From Synechococcales cyanobacterium CRU_2_2 (GTDB taxonomy: Bacteria > Cyanobacteriota > Cyanobacteriia > PCC-9006 > JAAUQQ01), in the NCBI GenBank assembly GCA_012034805.1, contig JAAUOP010000030.1, forward strand, positions 1 through 41,120: DNA of 41,120 nt, read 5' to 3'. The position numbers and the translations under genes were made by a program. The notes beneath the pieces were generated by a model. It was given only the letters and a program-made list of their open reading frames with translations, made no database searches and was not told where the DNA came from. Below, one piece after another: positions 20,902 to 30,320 of the stretch. Each line of letters starts with the position of its first letter. The stretch's first letter is position 1.

Positions 20902-23900
20902 ATGGCCCAGTCTACTCTTTCGAAACCGAAGCCGAAGTCCGCAGCCCGCTGGCTCTTCCAACAGCTGAAGCAGGCTGGACTGTCTGACAACTTTAGAGTT
21001 AAAACCCAACAGCGCGGTAACACGCTTCATTTGCTGCTGGAGGGCGACCCTTGCCCAGACATGCTGATTGCGCTGGATGCCCTGGTGCTGGCGCTGGAGT
21101 CCTCAGCACTGCCTGTGACGGCGTTGCCGGTCTATCGCATTTTGGTCTATGGCCGGGGCCGGGGCGAGCGTCGTCTACGTTGGAAGAAGCCGATTGAGTT
21201 GACCCAGCTCGATCGCATCCAATCTTGGGTGCGTCAGCAACGACGACAGGTGGTGGATGCGGGTCTGGTGAATGCGGGTTTGACCAATACCGGTTTGACC
21301 AAGGCCGATTTAACCAAGGCCGATTTAACCAAGGCCGATTTAACCAAGGCCGGTTTGACGGAAGCGCAGTTGGTGGCCGCGAGAAGGGCAGGTGGTGCCA
21401 CCGAGGCGACTGTGGGGCTGCCCTCCGAAGCGACAGCCCTGATGATTTCGAACCGGAATCGGGCCCAAGCTGGAGATCCGGAGGCGATCGCCCGATTCTT
21501 AAGCGAATCCCTCAGCGCCTTGGGAATTTCCGTGCGCGTGGCGGCGAAGCCCCTGTCAGAAGCGCTGTCGGAGAGGCTGGGGTCACAGCAGCGGTTGTGG
21601 GTGCTGTGCGAGTCGAATTACAGCTTAGATGCGGCGGTAACGGCGGATCCCGTGGTGGCACTGCTGCGATCGCTTGACCTGAACGGGTTCCAAGATGCGG
21701 CTATTTTTAGCCAGGTGCGTGGTGAGTCTCGGCCAGACTGGGCGCTGCGCGTCGATTTGACCCCGAAGCAAGAGCTGCTGCGTCAGTGGGCACGCTGGGG
21801 CGATGTGGAATCGATCGTGCGGTTGCTGAGCCCGGTGTTGGCGGAGCTGGGCTGCCGGGTGACGGCTCAGCCCCAGCACAAGTCGCTACAACTGTTTTGT
21901 GAGCCGATTTGTGATCTGATTGCAGAACAGCTGACTGCAGAACAGCTGACTGCAGAACAGCTGCGTCCGCTGGATGCAGCCTTGATCAAAACTGCGATCG
22001 CCCTCGTGCTTGAAGAGCTGGCACCCCAGGGTCTTCATGCCGCGACGGTCTACGGCCTAAGCCACCCAGCATCCCAGGCCCAGCAAACACCCCAAGCTCA
22101 CCAATGGGTCGAGTGGCTTACCCTACCCGCTGCCACCCATACCCACTTGGCAACACCCACCCTAGAACTCGCCGAGAGCGGCGATCTCGCTGCTGCAACT
22201 TTTTTGCTCAGCCGCGTGCTCAATCCAGACCTTGACCAGCAGCTCCAAACCGGCGGCATTCGGGTACAACTCCTGCGTAAGGGCGATTTGCTCCACGCCA
22301 TGTGCGATGCCCCCATTTGCCCTCGCCGCCAAACCATGGGTCGCCCTGCCGTCAAATATCTCCGACAGCTCCGCTTGCCCAAGGTGGCTGGGGTGCGGAT
22401 TTATGGCCGGCGGGCCGGTCAGGTCCAGCCTCGCTGGCAATATGGCCGAGATTTTGTACCCCGGCAGCAGGATGCGGTCGATCTCGTCCCTCAATTTGAT
22501 GTGGCTGCGACCCAAGACGAAGATCTGCTGAAGTCTGAAGCAGAAGCAATCAATCTTGAGCAGGCTCCTTGGGAGATTGTCTTGCCGTCCGTCAAACCCG
22601 TGGGTGAAGCCCTGCGCCACGCCCTCGAACAGGTGCAGCAGGTGCTGCTCAAAACCCAGCTGTTTAGCACCGCAATTCCGGCTTCCAACTGGGCGTCTGG
22701 GCGGGCATCTGAAGCCGCGATCGCCCCCAAACACCCAGCCAGCTCCAAACACCCAGCCAGCTCCAAACACCCAGCCAGCTCCAAACACCCAGCCAGCCCT
22801 GGCCATCGATCCAACACCCAGCTCTCTAGCCCCGGACGAACCGTGGCCACCCTCTGGGTCGTCCTCGGGCTTGTGGCCGCTGGCAGCACGGATTTAGTTT
22901 TGGGCAATAGCTTGCGCCAAAGTGGTCGCTCCTTGGAAACCCCAGCCAGCACTTTGGATCTGGCCTCCGCCCCCAATGTTCTGGGGGATGTCCTGTTGGG
23001 CGATCGTGCCGAAGGTGCCTTTCGCTCCGAATCGTTTACCATGTCCCAGGCCAATTCCGGACAGGCCAATTCTGAGCAAATGGTTCAAGTTTCCGCCCTC
23101 CAGGAGGGTTACCCCGACTTTAACAACGCCCTGTTTAACGAGAAGCTTGCGCTTTACCGTCAGCGAGTGATCTCCGAGGGGGTTCCTGATGTGCTGATCT
23201 TGGGGAGTTCTCGGGCGCTGCGTGGCATTGACCCCGGTGTTTTGGCCACAGAGTTGTCGGCGGTGGGCTATCCGGATTTGAGTATTTTTAACTTCAGTAT
23301 CAATGGTTCCACGGCTCAGGTGGTGGAGCTACAGCTCTCGCTGTTGCTCGATTCCAAGTACCGTCCGGGGCTGATCATTTGGGCCGATGGTGCCCGCGCC
23401 TTCAATAGCGGTCGGCAAGATTCGACCTTCCAGGCGATTCAGGCTTCTCCAGCCTACCAACGCTTGAATCAGGGCTCACTGCCGCCGTTGTTCAGCGATG
23501 ATGATCCCCTGGGAAAAATACGGCTTGGCCAGTCGGATAGCGGTTTTTCCCACGTCACGCGCTGGTTCGATGTGCAGGGGCTCGATACTTGGCTCGACGA
23601 GCGAGTGGGGCGATGGTCTTCGACCCATGGGCAGCGCGATCGCATCCAAGCCTATCTCAAACAACGCTTTGCCCAAGGGGTCACAGACCTCCAGCGCAAC
23701 ACGGGGCTAGCCCAGGCTGGCTTTGACCACGGCGAACTGGTTCCCGATGCCCCAGAGGGCGAGGGGGTGATTGATTTCGATGGCTTCATGCCACTCTCTA
23801 GCCGGTTTAATCCTGCCACCTACTACCAGCGCTACTCCCGCGTCAGTGGTGCCTACGACGGCGACTACCAGCGGTTTCGCCTCAGCGGTGTCCAGCAACA

Positions 23901-24204
23901 GTCTTTGGACAATGTGGTGCGTCTGACCCAGGAAAAGCAAATTCCGCTGGTGTTTGTCAATTTACCCTTGACGGGTGACTATTTGGATCCGGTGCGATCG
24001 CGGTACGAACGGCTGTTTCAAAAGGACATGTTCCAGCGCATGACCGAGCGTCAGCTGATGTTCCGAGAGTTGTCTACGCTGTGGCCTGCCGAAGTGGAGA
24101 ATTTTTCGGATCCCAGTCATCTCAACCTCTACGGCGCGCGTCAGGTCTCGATGCATCTGTCCGAGGATCCGTTGATTCCCTGGCCCCAGGCGATTCGCAA
24201 TTGA
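20902..24204 (+). CDS. Large DUF1574/SGNH-like membrane-anchored protein with repeated N-terminal modules
   Basis: An 1100-aa protein; ATG 20902 is preferred to an upstream TTG. The N-terminal about 570 residues contain roughly four related modules, each with a segment like [DL]xAATFLLSRVLN...IRVQLLRKGDLLHAMCDAP followed by a YG-R-G strand (for example YRILVYGRGRGERRLRWK). Between modules are low-complexity repeats encoded by perfect DNA tandems: ADLTK (15 bp, 21301-21345), EQLTA (15 bp, 21921-21963) and KHPASS (18 bp, about 22729-22798). A membrane helix (VATLWVVLGLVAAGSTDLVLG, about 648-668) leads to a C-terminal DUF1574/SGNH-like domain with GSSRALRG (about 765) and DPSHLNLYGARQ (about 1071), matching SGNH block I Ser and block V Asp-x-x-His. 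This suggests an extracytoplasmic esterase or acyl-transfer role, by analogy only. Confidence 0.75.
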   Translation: MAQSTLSKPKPKSAARWLFQQLKQAGLSDNFRVKTQQRGNTLHLLLEGDPCPDMLIALDALVLALESSALPVTALPVYRILVYGRGRGERRLRWKKPIELTQLDRIQSWVRQQRRQVVDAGLVNAGLTNTGLTKADLTKADLTKADLTKAGLTEAQLVAARRAGGATEATVGLPSEATALMISNRNRAQAGDPEAIARFLSESLSALGISVRVAAKPLSEALSERLGSQQRLWVLCESNYSLDAAVTADPVVALLRSLDLNGFQDAAIFSQVRGESRPDWALRVDLTPKQELLRQWARWGDVESIVRLLSPVLAELGCRVTAQPQHKSLQLFCEPICDLIAEQLTAEQLTAEQLRPLDAALIKTAIALVLEELAPQGLHAATVYGLSHPASQAQQTPQAHQWVEWLTLPAATHTHLATPTLELAESGDLAAATFLLSRVLNPDLDQQLQTGGIRVQLLRKGDLLHAMCDAPICPRRQTMGRPAVKYLRQLRLPKVAGVRIYGRRAGQVQPRWQYGRDFVPRQQDAVDLVPQFDVAATQDEDLLKSEAEAINLEQAPWEIVLPSVKPVGEALRHALEQVQQVLLKTQLFSTAIPASNWASGRASEAAIAPKHPASSKHPASSKHPASSKHPASPGHRSNTQLSSPGRTVATLWVVLGLVAAGSTDLVLGNSLRQSGRSLETPASTLDLASAPNVLGDVLLGDRAEGAFRSESFTMSQANSGQANSEQMVQVSALQEGYPDFNNALFNEKLALYRQRVISEGVPDVLILGSSRALRGIDPGVLATELSAVGYPDLSIFNFSINGSTAQVVELQLSLLLDSKYRPGLIIWADGARAFNSGRQDSTFQAIQASPAYQRLNQGSLPPLFSDDDPLGKIRLGQSDSGFSHVTRWFDVQGLDTWLDERVGRWSSTHGQRDRIQAYLKQRFAQGVTDLQRNTGLAQAGFDHGELVPDAPEGEGVIDFDGFMPLSSRFNPATYYQRYSRVSGAYDGDYQRFRLSGVQQQSLDNVVRLTQEKQIPLVFVNLPLTGDYLDPVRSRYERLFQKDMFQRMTERQLMFRELSTLWPAEVENFSDPSHLNLYGARQVSMHLSEDPLIPWPQAIRN

Positions 24205-24302
24205 CCGATGCTGGGTAATGGGCTTTCGACTGCGTTGCGGCCATTCGCCCCTAGAATAGCTTAGACATTGTTGCGAACAGTAAAGTTACGACGAATAAAG
24301 CC

Positions 24303-25328
24303 ATGGCACAGCCGCGCCTTCTCTCCGGAATTCAGCCCACCGGCAATCTACACCTGGGAAATTATCTCGGTGCCATTCGCAACTGGGTCAATCTTCAGGC
24401 CGGACATGACTGCTACTTGTTCATGGCTGATTTACATGCGGTTACGGTGCCCCATGACCCGGCCTTGTTGGCTCACAATGTGCGTAAAGTTGCAGCCACT
24501 TACATCGCCTGCGGTATTGATCCCCAGGTCTCGACCATTTTTGTCCAGTCTCATCTTCCGGCTCACAGCGAGCTGGCCTGGTTGTTCAACTGCATTACGC
24601 CGCTCAATTGGCTAGAGCGGATGATCCAGTTTAAGGAGAAAGCCGTTAAGCAAGGGGAAAATGTCAGCGTTGGCCTGCAAAATTACCCCGTGCTCCAGGC
24701 CGCCGACATTTTGCTCTACGAGCCAGACTTCGTGCCCGTCGGCGAAGACCAAAAGCAGCATCTCGAACTCACCCGCGATATTGCCCATCGATTCAATCAT
24801 CTGTTCGGTGAAAAAAGTCCGAAGGGTTCCGATCAGCCCCTGCTCAAGGTACCAGAGCCGCTGATTCAGAAGGCGGGTGCCCGCGTCATGAGTTTGAGCG
24901 ATGGCAGTAAAAAAATGTCCAAATCCGACCCGTCGGAGCTGAGCCGCATTGACTTGACCGATTCGCCCGAGTTGCTCCAAAAGAAAATTAAAAAATGTAG
25001 AACCGACCCCCAGCGTGGTCTGGAGTTTGACAACCCCGATCGCCCCGAGTGCCACAATTTGCTGACGCTGTACATGCTGCTGTCGGGCCAAGCGAAAGAC
25101 ACTGTTGCCGCTGACTGTGCTGACCTGGGCTGGGGGCAGTTCAAACCGCTGCTGACCGAGACCTTAATCGAGCACTTGAGTCCGATTCGAGTGCAATATG
25201 AAGCCTTGATGGCGGACACCGACTACTTAGACGGTGTGTTACGACAGGGTCGCGATCGCGCCAACACCGTAGCCAGTCTTACCCTGGAGCGTGTCAAAAA
25301 CGCGATGGGTTTTATGAAGCCCCTCTAA
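24303..25328 (+). CDS. trpS: Tryptophanyl-tRNA synthetase
   Basis: A class I aminoacyl-tRNA synthetase charging tRNA-Trp. 341 aa, the normal bacterial size. Motifs: SGIQPTGNLHLGNYLGAI (HIGH-equivalent), the tryptophan/adenylate region QNYPVLQAADILLYEPDFVPVGEDQKQHLELTRDIA, and KMSKSD. The ATG at 24303 sits directly before the conserved QPRLLSGIQ start. It is 98 bp downstream of the DUF1574 gene on the same strand. Confidence 0.97.
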   Translation: MAQPRLLSGIQPTGNLHLGNYLGAIRNWVNLQAGHDCYLFMADLHAVTVPHDPALLAHNVRKVAATYIACGIDPQVSTIFVQSHLPAHSELAWLFNCITPLNWLERMIQFKEKAVKQGENVSVGLQNYPVLQAADILLYEPDFVPVGEDQKQHLELTRDIAHRFNHLFGEKSPKGSDQPLLKVPEPLIQKAGARVMSLSDGSKKMSKSDPSELSRIDLTDSPELLQKKIKKCRTDPQRGLEFDNPDRPECHNLLTLYMLLSGQAKDTVAADCADLGWGQFKPLLTETLIEHLSPIRVQYEALMADTDYLDGVLRQGRDRANTVASLTLERVKNAMGFMKPL

Positions 25329-25469
25329 ACCTGACCGAGAACTGGGTCAACTTTTGGCGGGAATCTTGCGGGGGGTGCTGTCGTTCTCGGGGATGCCCCG
25401 TAAACTTTGGGGATAAAGCATCGTCCCCTGTATTCGTTTCCTTATTTTTCTTACTTTCTCCAACGCTTT

Positions 25470-26420
25470 ATGACTCAACGACTGCGTCAAGCCATCCAAG
25501 CCCAAGAGTTTCTGATCACCGCCGAGGTTGCGCCACCGAAGGGCGGCGACCCCAGCCATATGATTGCCATGGCGCAGTGTCTGAAGGGGCGAGTCCATGC
25601 GCTCAATGTGACGGATGGCAGTCGGGCTGTGCTGCGAATGTCTTCGCTGGCCTCTTGTCTGTTACTCGAGCAGCAAGGGATTGAAACGGTTTGTCAGTTT
25701 ACCTGCCGCGATCGCAACCGCCTTGGCCTCCAGGCCGACTTGCTGGGGGCTCACGCCCTGGGACTTCGCAATATCTTGGCGCTCACCGGCGATCCGGTCA
25801 AGGCCGGAGACCAGCTCGAGGCGCGCCCTGTCTTTGATTTGGAGTCCATACGCCTGCTGCAACTCATTCGCAAACTCAACCACGGCTTCGACTGGAGCGA
25901 CCAGCCCCTCACCGATGGCGCGACAGATTTGTGGGTGGGGCAGCCGTGGATCCGCAATTGCCCAATTTCTCTGCTCTGCAAAAGCGATTTGAGCGCAAAA
26001 TTGAAGCTGGAGCACAGTTTTTCCAAAGTCAAATGATTACGGATTTTGACCGGCTCGAACAGTTTATGACCCAAGTGGCCAGCCCTTGGGGCAAGCCCAT
26101 TTTGGCGGGTATTTTTCTGCTCAAGTCTGCCAAAAATGCCCAATTTATCAATCGCTATGTTCCTGGCGTGAATATTCCTGATGCCATCATCAACCGACTG
26201 GCCCAGGCCCAGGATCCACTGGCGGAGGGGTGGCGATCGCGCCGAGCAGGTGCGCCAAGCCCAAACTCTCTGTCAGGGAGTTCACTTGATGGCCGTAAAG
26301 CGAGAGGATCTGATTCCAGCGATTTTGGATCAAGCCGGTATTGTTCCGAAACTCGCGATCGAACCCGTGCGCAGCAATCGTGCCACCAGCCCCGTGCCAC
26401 AGGCCGCCACACTGGTTTAG
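25470..26420 (+). CDS. Methylenetetrahydrofolate reductase homologue, interrupted by two frameshifts
   Basis: A MetF-family flavoprotein homologue, expected to reduce 5,10-methylene-THF to 5-methyl-THF for methionine synthesis. About 316 aa when three plus-strand frames are joined. Frame 1: ATG 25470 to about 25940 (LITAEVAPPKGGDP, TCRDRNRLGLQADLLGAHALGLRNILALTGDP). Frame 2 continues after a G run at 25937-25940; one extra G gives WVGAAVDPQLPNFSALQKRF, then AGAQFFQSQMITDF and GKPILAGIFLL. Frame 3 resumes after the G run at 26227-26230, giving AEQVRQAQTLCQGVHLMAVKRED. The repair of the second break is less certain: one base lost, or two gained. All conserved blocks survive, so true inactivation is unlikely for a gene that normally serves methionine synthesis. 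I left the symbol blank because cyanobacterial members diverge from E. coli MetF. Confidence 0.75.
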
Positions 26421-26474
26421 GCTGTGGAGGTGGGGTTATGCGGGTCAACCACAGGTCATCGACAGGTCATCGAC

Positions 26475-26807
26475 ATGGTCAATTCCGTCTTTCCGGGCGT
26501 CTCTGTCTCTACGGTCACCTACAGTCCGATTCACGAATTGTTTGACTCCCGCGTTTGGGAATATTGGGCGATGTTGCTGGTCATGGGGGGGATGGTGGTC
26601 TTGGGTTATGGCGTGGCGCGGCAAGAGGATCGCGATCGTGCCCTTCGACGTCAGAAACGGCAGTTGGGGCGATCGCGGCTGTCTCCTCCCCCGCCCCAAC
26701 TGTCTCGCCCCCGTCAGCGGGCCGTGAGCTACGACGTTCGTTCTGACCGAATGAATGACCCTCGCCCCAGTGACCCTCGCCCTGGTAGCTCTCCAAGACG
26801 CCGCTAA
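26475..26807 (+). CDS. Small single-pass membrane protein of unknown function
   Basis: 110 aa. ATG 26475 starts MVNSVFPGVSVSTVTYSPIHELF, followed by one strong membrane helix (WAMLLVMGGMVVLGYGVA, about 29-46) and a basic, Arg/Pro-rich cytoplasmic-type tail ending in DPRPSDPRPGSSPRRR, a small internal repeat. The sequence just upstream contains two copies of acaggtcatcg (26451-26472). It follows the MTHFR homologue by 54 bp on the same strand and may be co-transcribed. I do not recognise a family; hydrophobicity and codon pattern support coding. Confidence 0.6.
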   Translation: MVNSVFPGVSVSTVTYSPIHELFDSRVWEYWAMLLVMGGMVVLGYGVARQEDRDRALRRQKRQLGRSRLSPPPPQLSRPRQRAVSYDVRSDRMNDPRPSDPRPGSSPRRR

Positions 26808-26977
26808 CCGTTGGGCCTTTAGGGGCAGTGCTTGAGAACCCGTCACACCAGTTTTTACGATTCTTAATGCCAAGGGCTCGCAAATCGTTCTAAGTTAACA
26901 AAATAGAAGGCTTTTAAGATTCGGATCACAATTCGGATTAATTTCTGAAATTAGGACTTTTAATTGGGACTTTTAAT

Positions 26978-27697
26978 ATGAGCGTTAATCTGGCGACCAT
27001 GCTGCGAGAAGGGACCAAGAAGTCCCACACAATGGCAGAGAATACGGGCTTTGTAGCTTGCTTTCTCAAGGGCACTGTGGAAAAGAAGTCCTACCGGACG
27101 CTCGTGTCAAATCTGTATTTCGTCTACTCAGCCATGGAAGCAGAGTTTGAGCGTCTCAAGGATCATCCTGTTCTTTCCAAGGTCTACTTCCCGGTGCTGA
27201 ACCGCAAGGATAGCCTAGAGCGCGATCTGCAATATTACTTTGGTAACGACTGGAAGAGTCAGGTACAGCCTTCGATCGCCACCCAAGCCTATGTCGATCG
27301 CATCCACGCAGTCGCTGGTGAGGCCCCCGAACTGCTGGTCGCCCATGCCTATACGCGCTATCTGGGCGATCTGTCCGGTGGCCAGATCCTCAAGAAGATT
27401 GCCCAGAATGGAATGAACTTGGTCGATGGCAATGGCACGGCATTCTACGAGTTTGAGGCGATCGACGACGAAAAAGCCTTCAAAAATACCTATCGCGCTG
27501 CAATGGATGACTTGCCGATTGACCAAGCGGCTGCGGAGCGGATTGTCGAAGAGGCCAATGATGCCTTTGGCATGAACATGAAGATGTTCAATGAATTGGA
27601 AGGCAATTTGATTAAGGCGATCGGAATGGCCTTGTTTAATGCCCTGACCCGTCGCCGGAGCCGAGGTACGACAGAACAACCGGTTGCCGCGAGCTAG
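26978..27697 (+). CDS. ho1: Heme oxygenase (biliverdin-forming)
   Basis: Cleaves haem to biliverdin IX-alpha with ferredoxin as reductant, the first step toward phycobilin chromophores. 239 aa, the usual cyanobacterial HO1 length. The proximal haem ligand is His17 in GTKKSHTMAENTGF; the distal helix motif GDLSGGQILKKIAQ is intact, and AHAYTRYLGDLSGG is diagnostic. ATG 26978 follows an A/T-rich leader. The 3' end overlaps, tail to tail, the convergent zinc-ribbon gene. Confidence 0.97.
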   Translation: MSVNLATMLREGTKKSHTMAENTGFVACFLKGTVEKKSYRTLVSNLYFVYSAMEAEFERLKDHPVLSKVYFPVLNRKDSLERDLQYYFGNDWKSQVQPSIATQAYVDRIHAVAGEAPELLVAHAYTRYLGDLSGGQILKKIAQNGMNLVDGNGTAFYEFEAIDDEKAFKNTYRAAMDDLPIDQAAAERIVEEANDAFGMNMKMFNELEGNLIKAIGMALFNALTRRRSRGTTEQPVAAS

Positions 27698-27958
27698 AGT
27701 GTCTGTTCGCAGATTGTTCTTCGTTTGACAGGTCGGAACGAGCTGCGGTTTTGGGCGGTGTTGTGGGTGGGGTAGGGCGCTGTAGTCTTGCACCCAGGGC
27801 CAGTAGCAGTGGCAACAGCAACATCGCCACCACCAGGAAAGCCGCCCATTGAAAATGGCAGGGCGTTTGTGGCCTTGGGTGGAGTAGCCGCAGCTCAAGC
27901 AGATGTCCACTTGATCGCTATTCAGGCTGCCACAAACTTTGCAAGGAACAAGGGCCAT
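27636..27958 (-). CDS. Zinc-ribbon single-pass membrane protein, interrupted by one frameshift
   Basis: From ATG 27958 the protein opens with a four-cysteine zinc ribbon (CKVCGSLNSDQVDICLSCG), then STQGHKRPAIF. At an A run (27852-27855; T run on the coding strand) the frame is lost. Adding one T continues as FQWAAFLVVAMLLLPLLLALGARLQRP, a clear membrane helix, then a polar Thr/Pro/Ser tail to a stop at 27636. As sequenced, the original frame gives an implausible WWWRCCCCHCYW run. The reconstructed length is about 107 aa. It starts 20 bp after the response regulator on the same strand, so the two are probably co-transcribed. The tail overlaps the end of ho1 by about 60 bp. Function unknown. 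Confidence 0.6.
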
Positions 27959-27978
27959 CGGCGTTTTAACCCAAGGGT

Positions 27979-28683
27979 TTAGGTGGTCAGTCCGTGCTCG
28001 AGGGCATAGCGCACGAGTTCGGTGCGGCTATTGGTGCCCGTTTTAGAAAAGAGACGACTGACATACTTCTCGACGTTGCGGACACTGGTCTCGAGCTGCT
28101 TGGCAATCTCCTTGTTCATCAGCCCTTGGGCCACCAAATCGAGCACGCTCTTCTCGCGAGGGGTGAGATCAATTTGAATCGGCGGTGGTGTTGAAGCGAT
28201 GCCGACGCCCGACTTACCCATGACGGCGCGACGAATTTCTTCGATTTGTCGTGCCAGCTCTGCCAGCTGGGGCGAATCACCACCGCCCTGAACCGAGCCC
28301 ACCGTTGCGGCACGCCGTCCGATCAAATTGCTCACGATCGCAACCAATTCATCCGGGTCAAAGGGCTTAGAAAGGTACCGATCGACCCCAGCGTTATAGC
28401 CTTGGATGCGATCGCTCGTCATCCCCTTCGCGGTCAAAAAGATGACGGGCAAGGCCTTAAAGCGGTCGTCTCCGCGCATTTGCGCCAAAAACTGATAGCC
28501 ATCCACCCGAGGCATCATCACGTCGCTGACGACCAGATCGGGTACGAATTGCTGGAGCTTCTCCCAGCCTTCCTCTGCATTACTGGCAACCTGTACCGTG
28601 AAGCCACTGTCTTCCAGGTAAGCCTGGACGGCTTCGCGCATACCGGGTTCATCGTCAACGAGGAGAATATGTCCTGACGCCAT
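27979..28683 (-). CDS. NarL/FixJ-type response regulator, Ycf29/Rre1-like
   Basis: A cytoplasmic two-component transcription factor of 234 aa. Receiver domain (1-125): ILLVDDEPGMR, phospho-acceptor Asp in VVSDVMMPRVDGY, switch Thr in FLTAKGMTSDR, and Lys in YLSKPFDPDE. Linker, then a LuxR-type helix-turn-helix (about 170-234) with LTPREKSVLDLVAQGLMNKEIAK and NVEKYVSRLFSKTGTNSRTELVRYALEHGL. The receiver text (QGYNAGVDRYLSKPFDPDELVAI) and the HTH tail strongly resemble the plastid/cyanobacterial Ycf29 (Rre1) regulator, which acts in stress responses with Hik34/Hik2. That orthology is from memory. ATG 28683 starts MASGHILLVDDE; earlier in-frame codons are spurious. A zinc-ribbon gene follows closely. 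Confidence 0.85.
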   Translation of the reverse strand: MASGHILLVDDEPGMREAVQAYLEDSGFTVQVASNAEEGWEKLQQFVPDLVVSDVMMPRVDGYQFLAQMRGDDRFKALPVIFLTAKGMTSDRIQGYNAGVDRYLSKPFDPDELVAIVSNLIGRRAATVGSVQGGGDSPQLAELARQIEEIRRAVMGKSGVGIASTPPPIQIDLTPREKSVLDLVAQGLMNKEIAKQLETSVRNVEKYVSRLFSKTGTNSRTELVRYALEHGLTT

Positions 28684-29000
28684 AGAGAAGATCGCTTGTG
28701 TTCGTTCAAGCTTTAGTTTAGCCGGGATTGGAGAGTGGTCGGAGAAAATTATCCGCATCACGGCTGAGGCCAGAGTCACCGAACCTAGACAGCTGGGTTT
28801 CTGTCCACTGGTGCAAGGTAAGCGATCGCCCACTGATTAGACTTTGAATAGGTTAGGAACTCCAGGGAGTCAACGGATAGCAGCATAGGTTGCGATCGCG
28901 CCAAAACCGTTGAACCATATCCAAAACTCTGCCCACAAGGCTTGCCCACAAGACTTTCACAATCCAATTATAAAACCGGTACAATTCCCGGAGAGGGGCC
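28684..29000. other. Divergent intergenic region, response regulator / zinc-ribbon membrane protein
   Basis: 317 bp, presumably carrying promoters in both directions. A small direct repeat (cttgcccacaagactt and a near copy) lies around 28930-28960. A purine-rich site (ggagaggggcc) directly precedes ATG 29001. No RNA or gene recognised. Confidence 0.4.
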
Positions 29001-30320
29001 ATGCTCAACATCTTGAGAAGCAGCCTAGGGCGCTTCTTTCGCAATTCTAGCAAAATCAAGAATGAACCGCTTAATAAAGTGAGTTTGATCATCATTATTT
29101 TGATCGATCTCTTTATTTTATTTAACACATTTAGTGGTCTCAGCGAGATTTCCCAGTGGCCTCTGAGCCCTTTTCAAGCCTATCCCTGTCAGGCTGAATG
29201 GCAAAATTATCGCCAGGGCAAAGAACCGGATAAAGACATCAATATTTTGCGATCGACGCTAGACCGACAACCCGTGGAAACTTCCTATCCGGGAGAAACG
29301 CCCCCCGTAAGCTTTGAGCAACAGTATGAGCAACAAAAGATAGGCCACCTGGGTGAGGTTTCAGCGATTTGCCTGAGCTATGGCAGGCTCCAAGATGGCG
29401 TCACGAATGCGGAGAGTAAAGGCTTCAAGAAGGCGATCGATCAAAAGCAAGTTGAAATTAGTACCTTACAAAATGCGAGCGCCCAAATTCGGGCTCAGTA
29501 TGACTCAACCCTGCTAGAGCGGGTTGCAGGGCAATCGCCAGAGCAGTCCATCAATGCCGTCGGCCCCGAAAAAGCCAAGCAGCAGCTGACGGAAAATAAT
29601 AACAAAGCCGTCGTCCTCAAGCGAGAGATCAAAGCCCTTGAAGCTCAAATTCTCAATCACCCCAGTAGTACCCAGTTTCTCGCATTTCTCAACAACAATC
29701 AGCAGTGGAAATCTCTAGATCAAGCCTATCAAAAGGCATCCTTTTGGCATCCAACGATTCAGCTGATTTTCCAGGCTTGCTTCTTGCTGCCGCTGATTTT
29801 TCTGGCACTTCTGATTCATCGATTTTGTCAGCGTAGGGGCTATGGCTTGGCTGCGCTGATTAGCTGGCACTTGCTGGTTGTGTTCTTGATTCCATTTGGC
29901 CTCAAAGTCTTTGAACTGCTCCAGTTTGGCGCTATTTTTGAGGTTCTGACCCGGTTTATTCTAGAACTCTCGCGGGGATTGATTTTCCTCATTCGGTACG
30001 CGGCGATCTTGGCAATTCCGCTGCTTGGGTTTGGCCTGATTCGATTGTTTCAGCGGTTTGTGTTTAACCCCAAAATCCAAGCGGCGAGTCGGGTGCAAAA
30101 GTCCCGCTGCATTCGCTGCGCCAAACGTCTTGGCCCCCATGATGACCATTGCCCCCACTGTGGTTATCACCAAATGACGGAGTGCCCGAGCTGTCATGGT
30201 CTCACCTATAAGCATTTGCCTCACTGCAAAAACTGCGGTGCGTCCCAAGAGCTGGGGGCGATCGCACCCCAATCTAAACCTCAAAAACCATACATCAAGG
30301 ACCATTGCCAATCAAAATGA
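29001..30320 (+). CDS. Membrane protein with coiled coil and C-terminal double zinc ribbon, unknown function
   Basis: 439 aa. A basic N-terminus, one membrane helix (VSLIIIILIDLFILFNTF, about 28-45), an extracytoplasmic or linker region with a Gln/Lys/Glu-rich coiled coil (about 140-225), then three to four hydrophobic helices (LIFQACFLLPLIFLALLI, LISWHLLVVFLIPFGL, ILELSRGLIFLIRYAAILAI). It ends with paired Cys motifs: CIRCAKRLGPHDDHCPHCG, then CPSCHGLTYKHLPHCKNCG, a double zinc ribbon. No family name is known to me. ATG 29001 is preceded by ggagaggggcc. Its last about nine codons read through DNA that on the opposite strand encodes the end of a decayed CHAT domain, so the natural C-terminus may have been altered by the rearrangement. 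Confidence 0.7.
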   Translation: MLNILRSSLGRFFRNSSKIKNEPLNKVSLIIIILIDLFILFNTFSGLSEISQWPLSPFQAYPCQAEWQNYRQGKEPDKDINILRSTLDRQPVETSYPGETPPVSFEQQYEQQKIGHLGEVSAICLSYGRLQDGVTNAESKGFKKAIDQKQVEISTLQNASAQIRAQYDSTLLERVAGQSPEQSINAVGPEKAKQQLTENNNKAVVLKREIKALEAQILNHPSSTQFLAFLNNNQQWKSLDQAYQKASFWHPTIQLIFQACFLLPLIFLALLIHRFCQRRGYGLAALISWHLLVVFLIPFGLKVFELLQFGAIFEVLTRFILELSRGLIFLIRYAAILAIPLLGFGLIRLFQRFVFNPKIQAASRVQKSRCIRCAKRLGPHDDHCPHCGYHQMTECPSCHGLTYKHLPHCKNCGASQELGAIAPQSKPQKPYIKDHCQSK

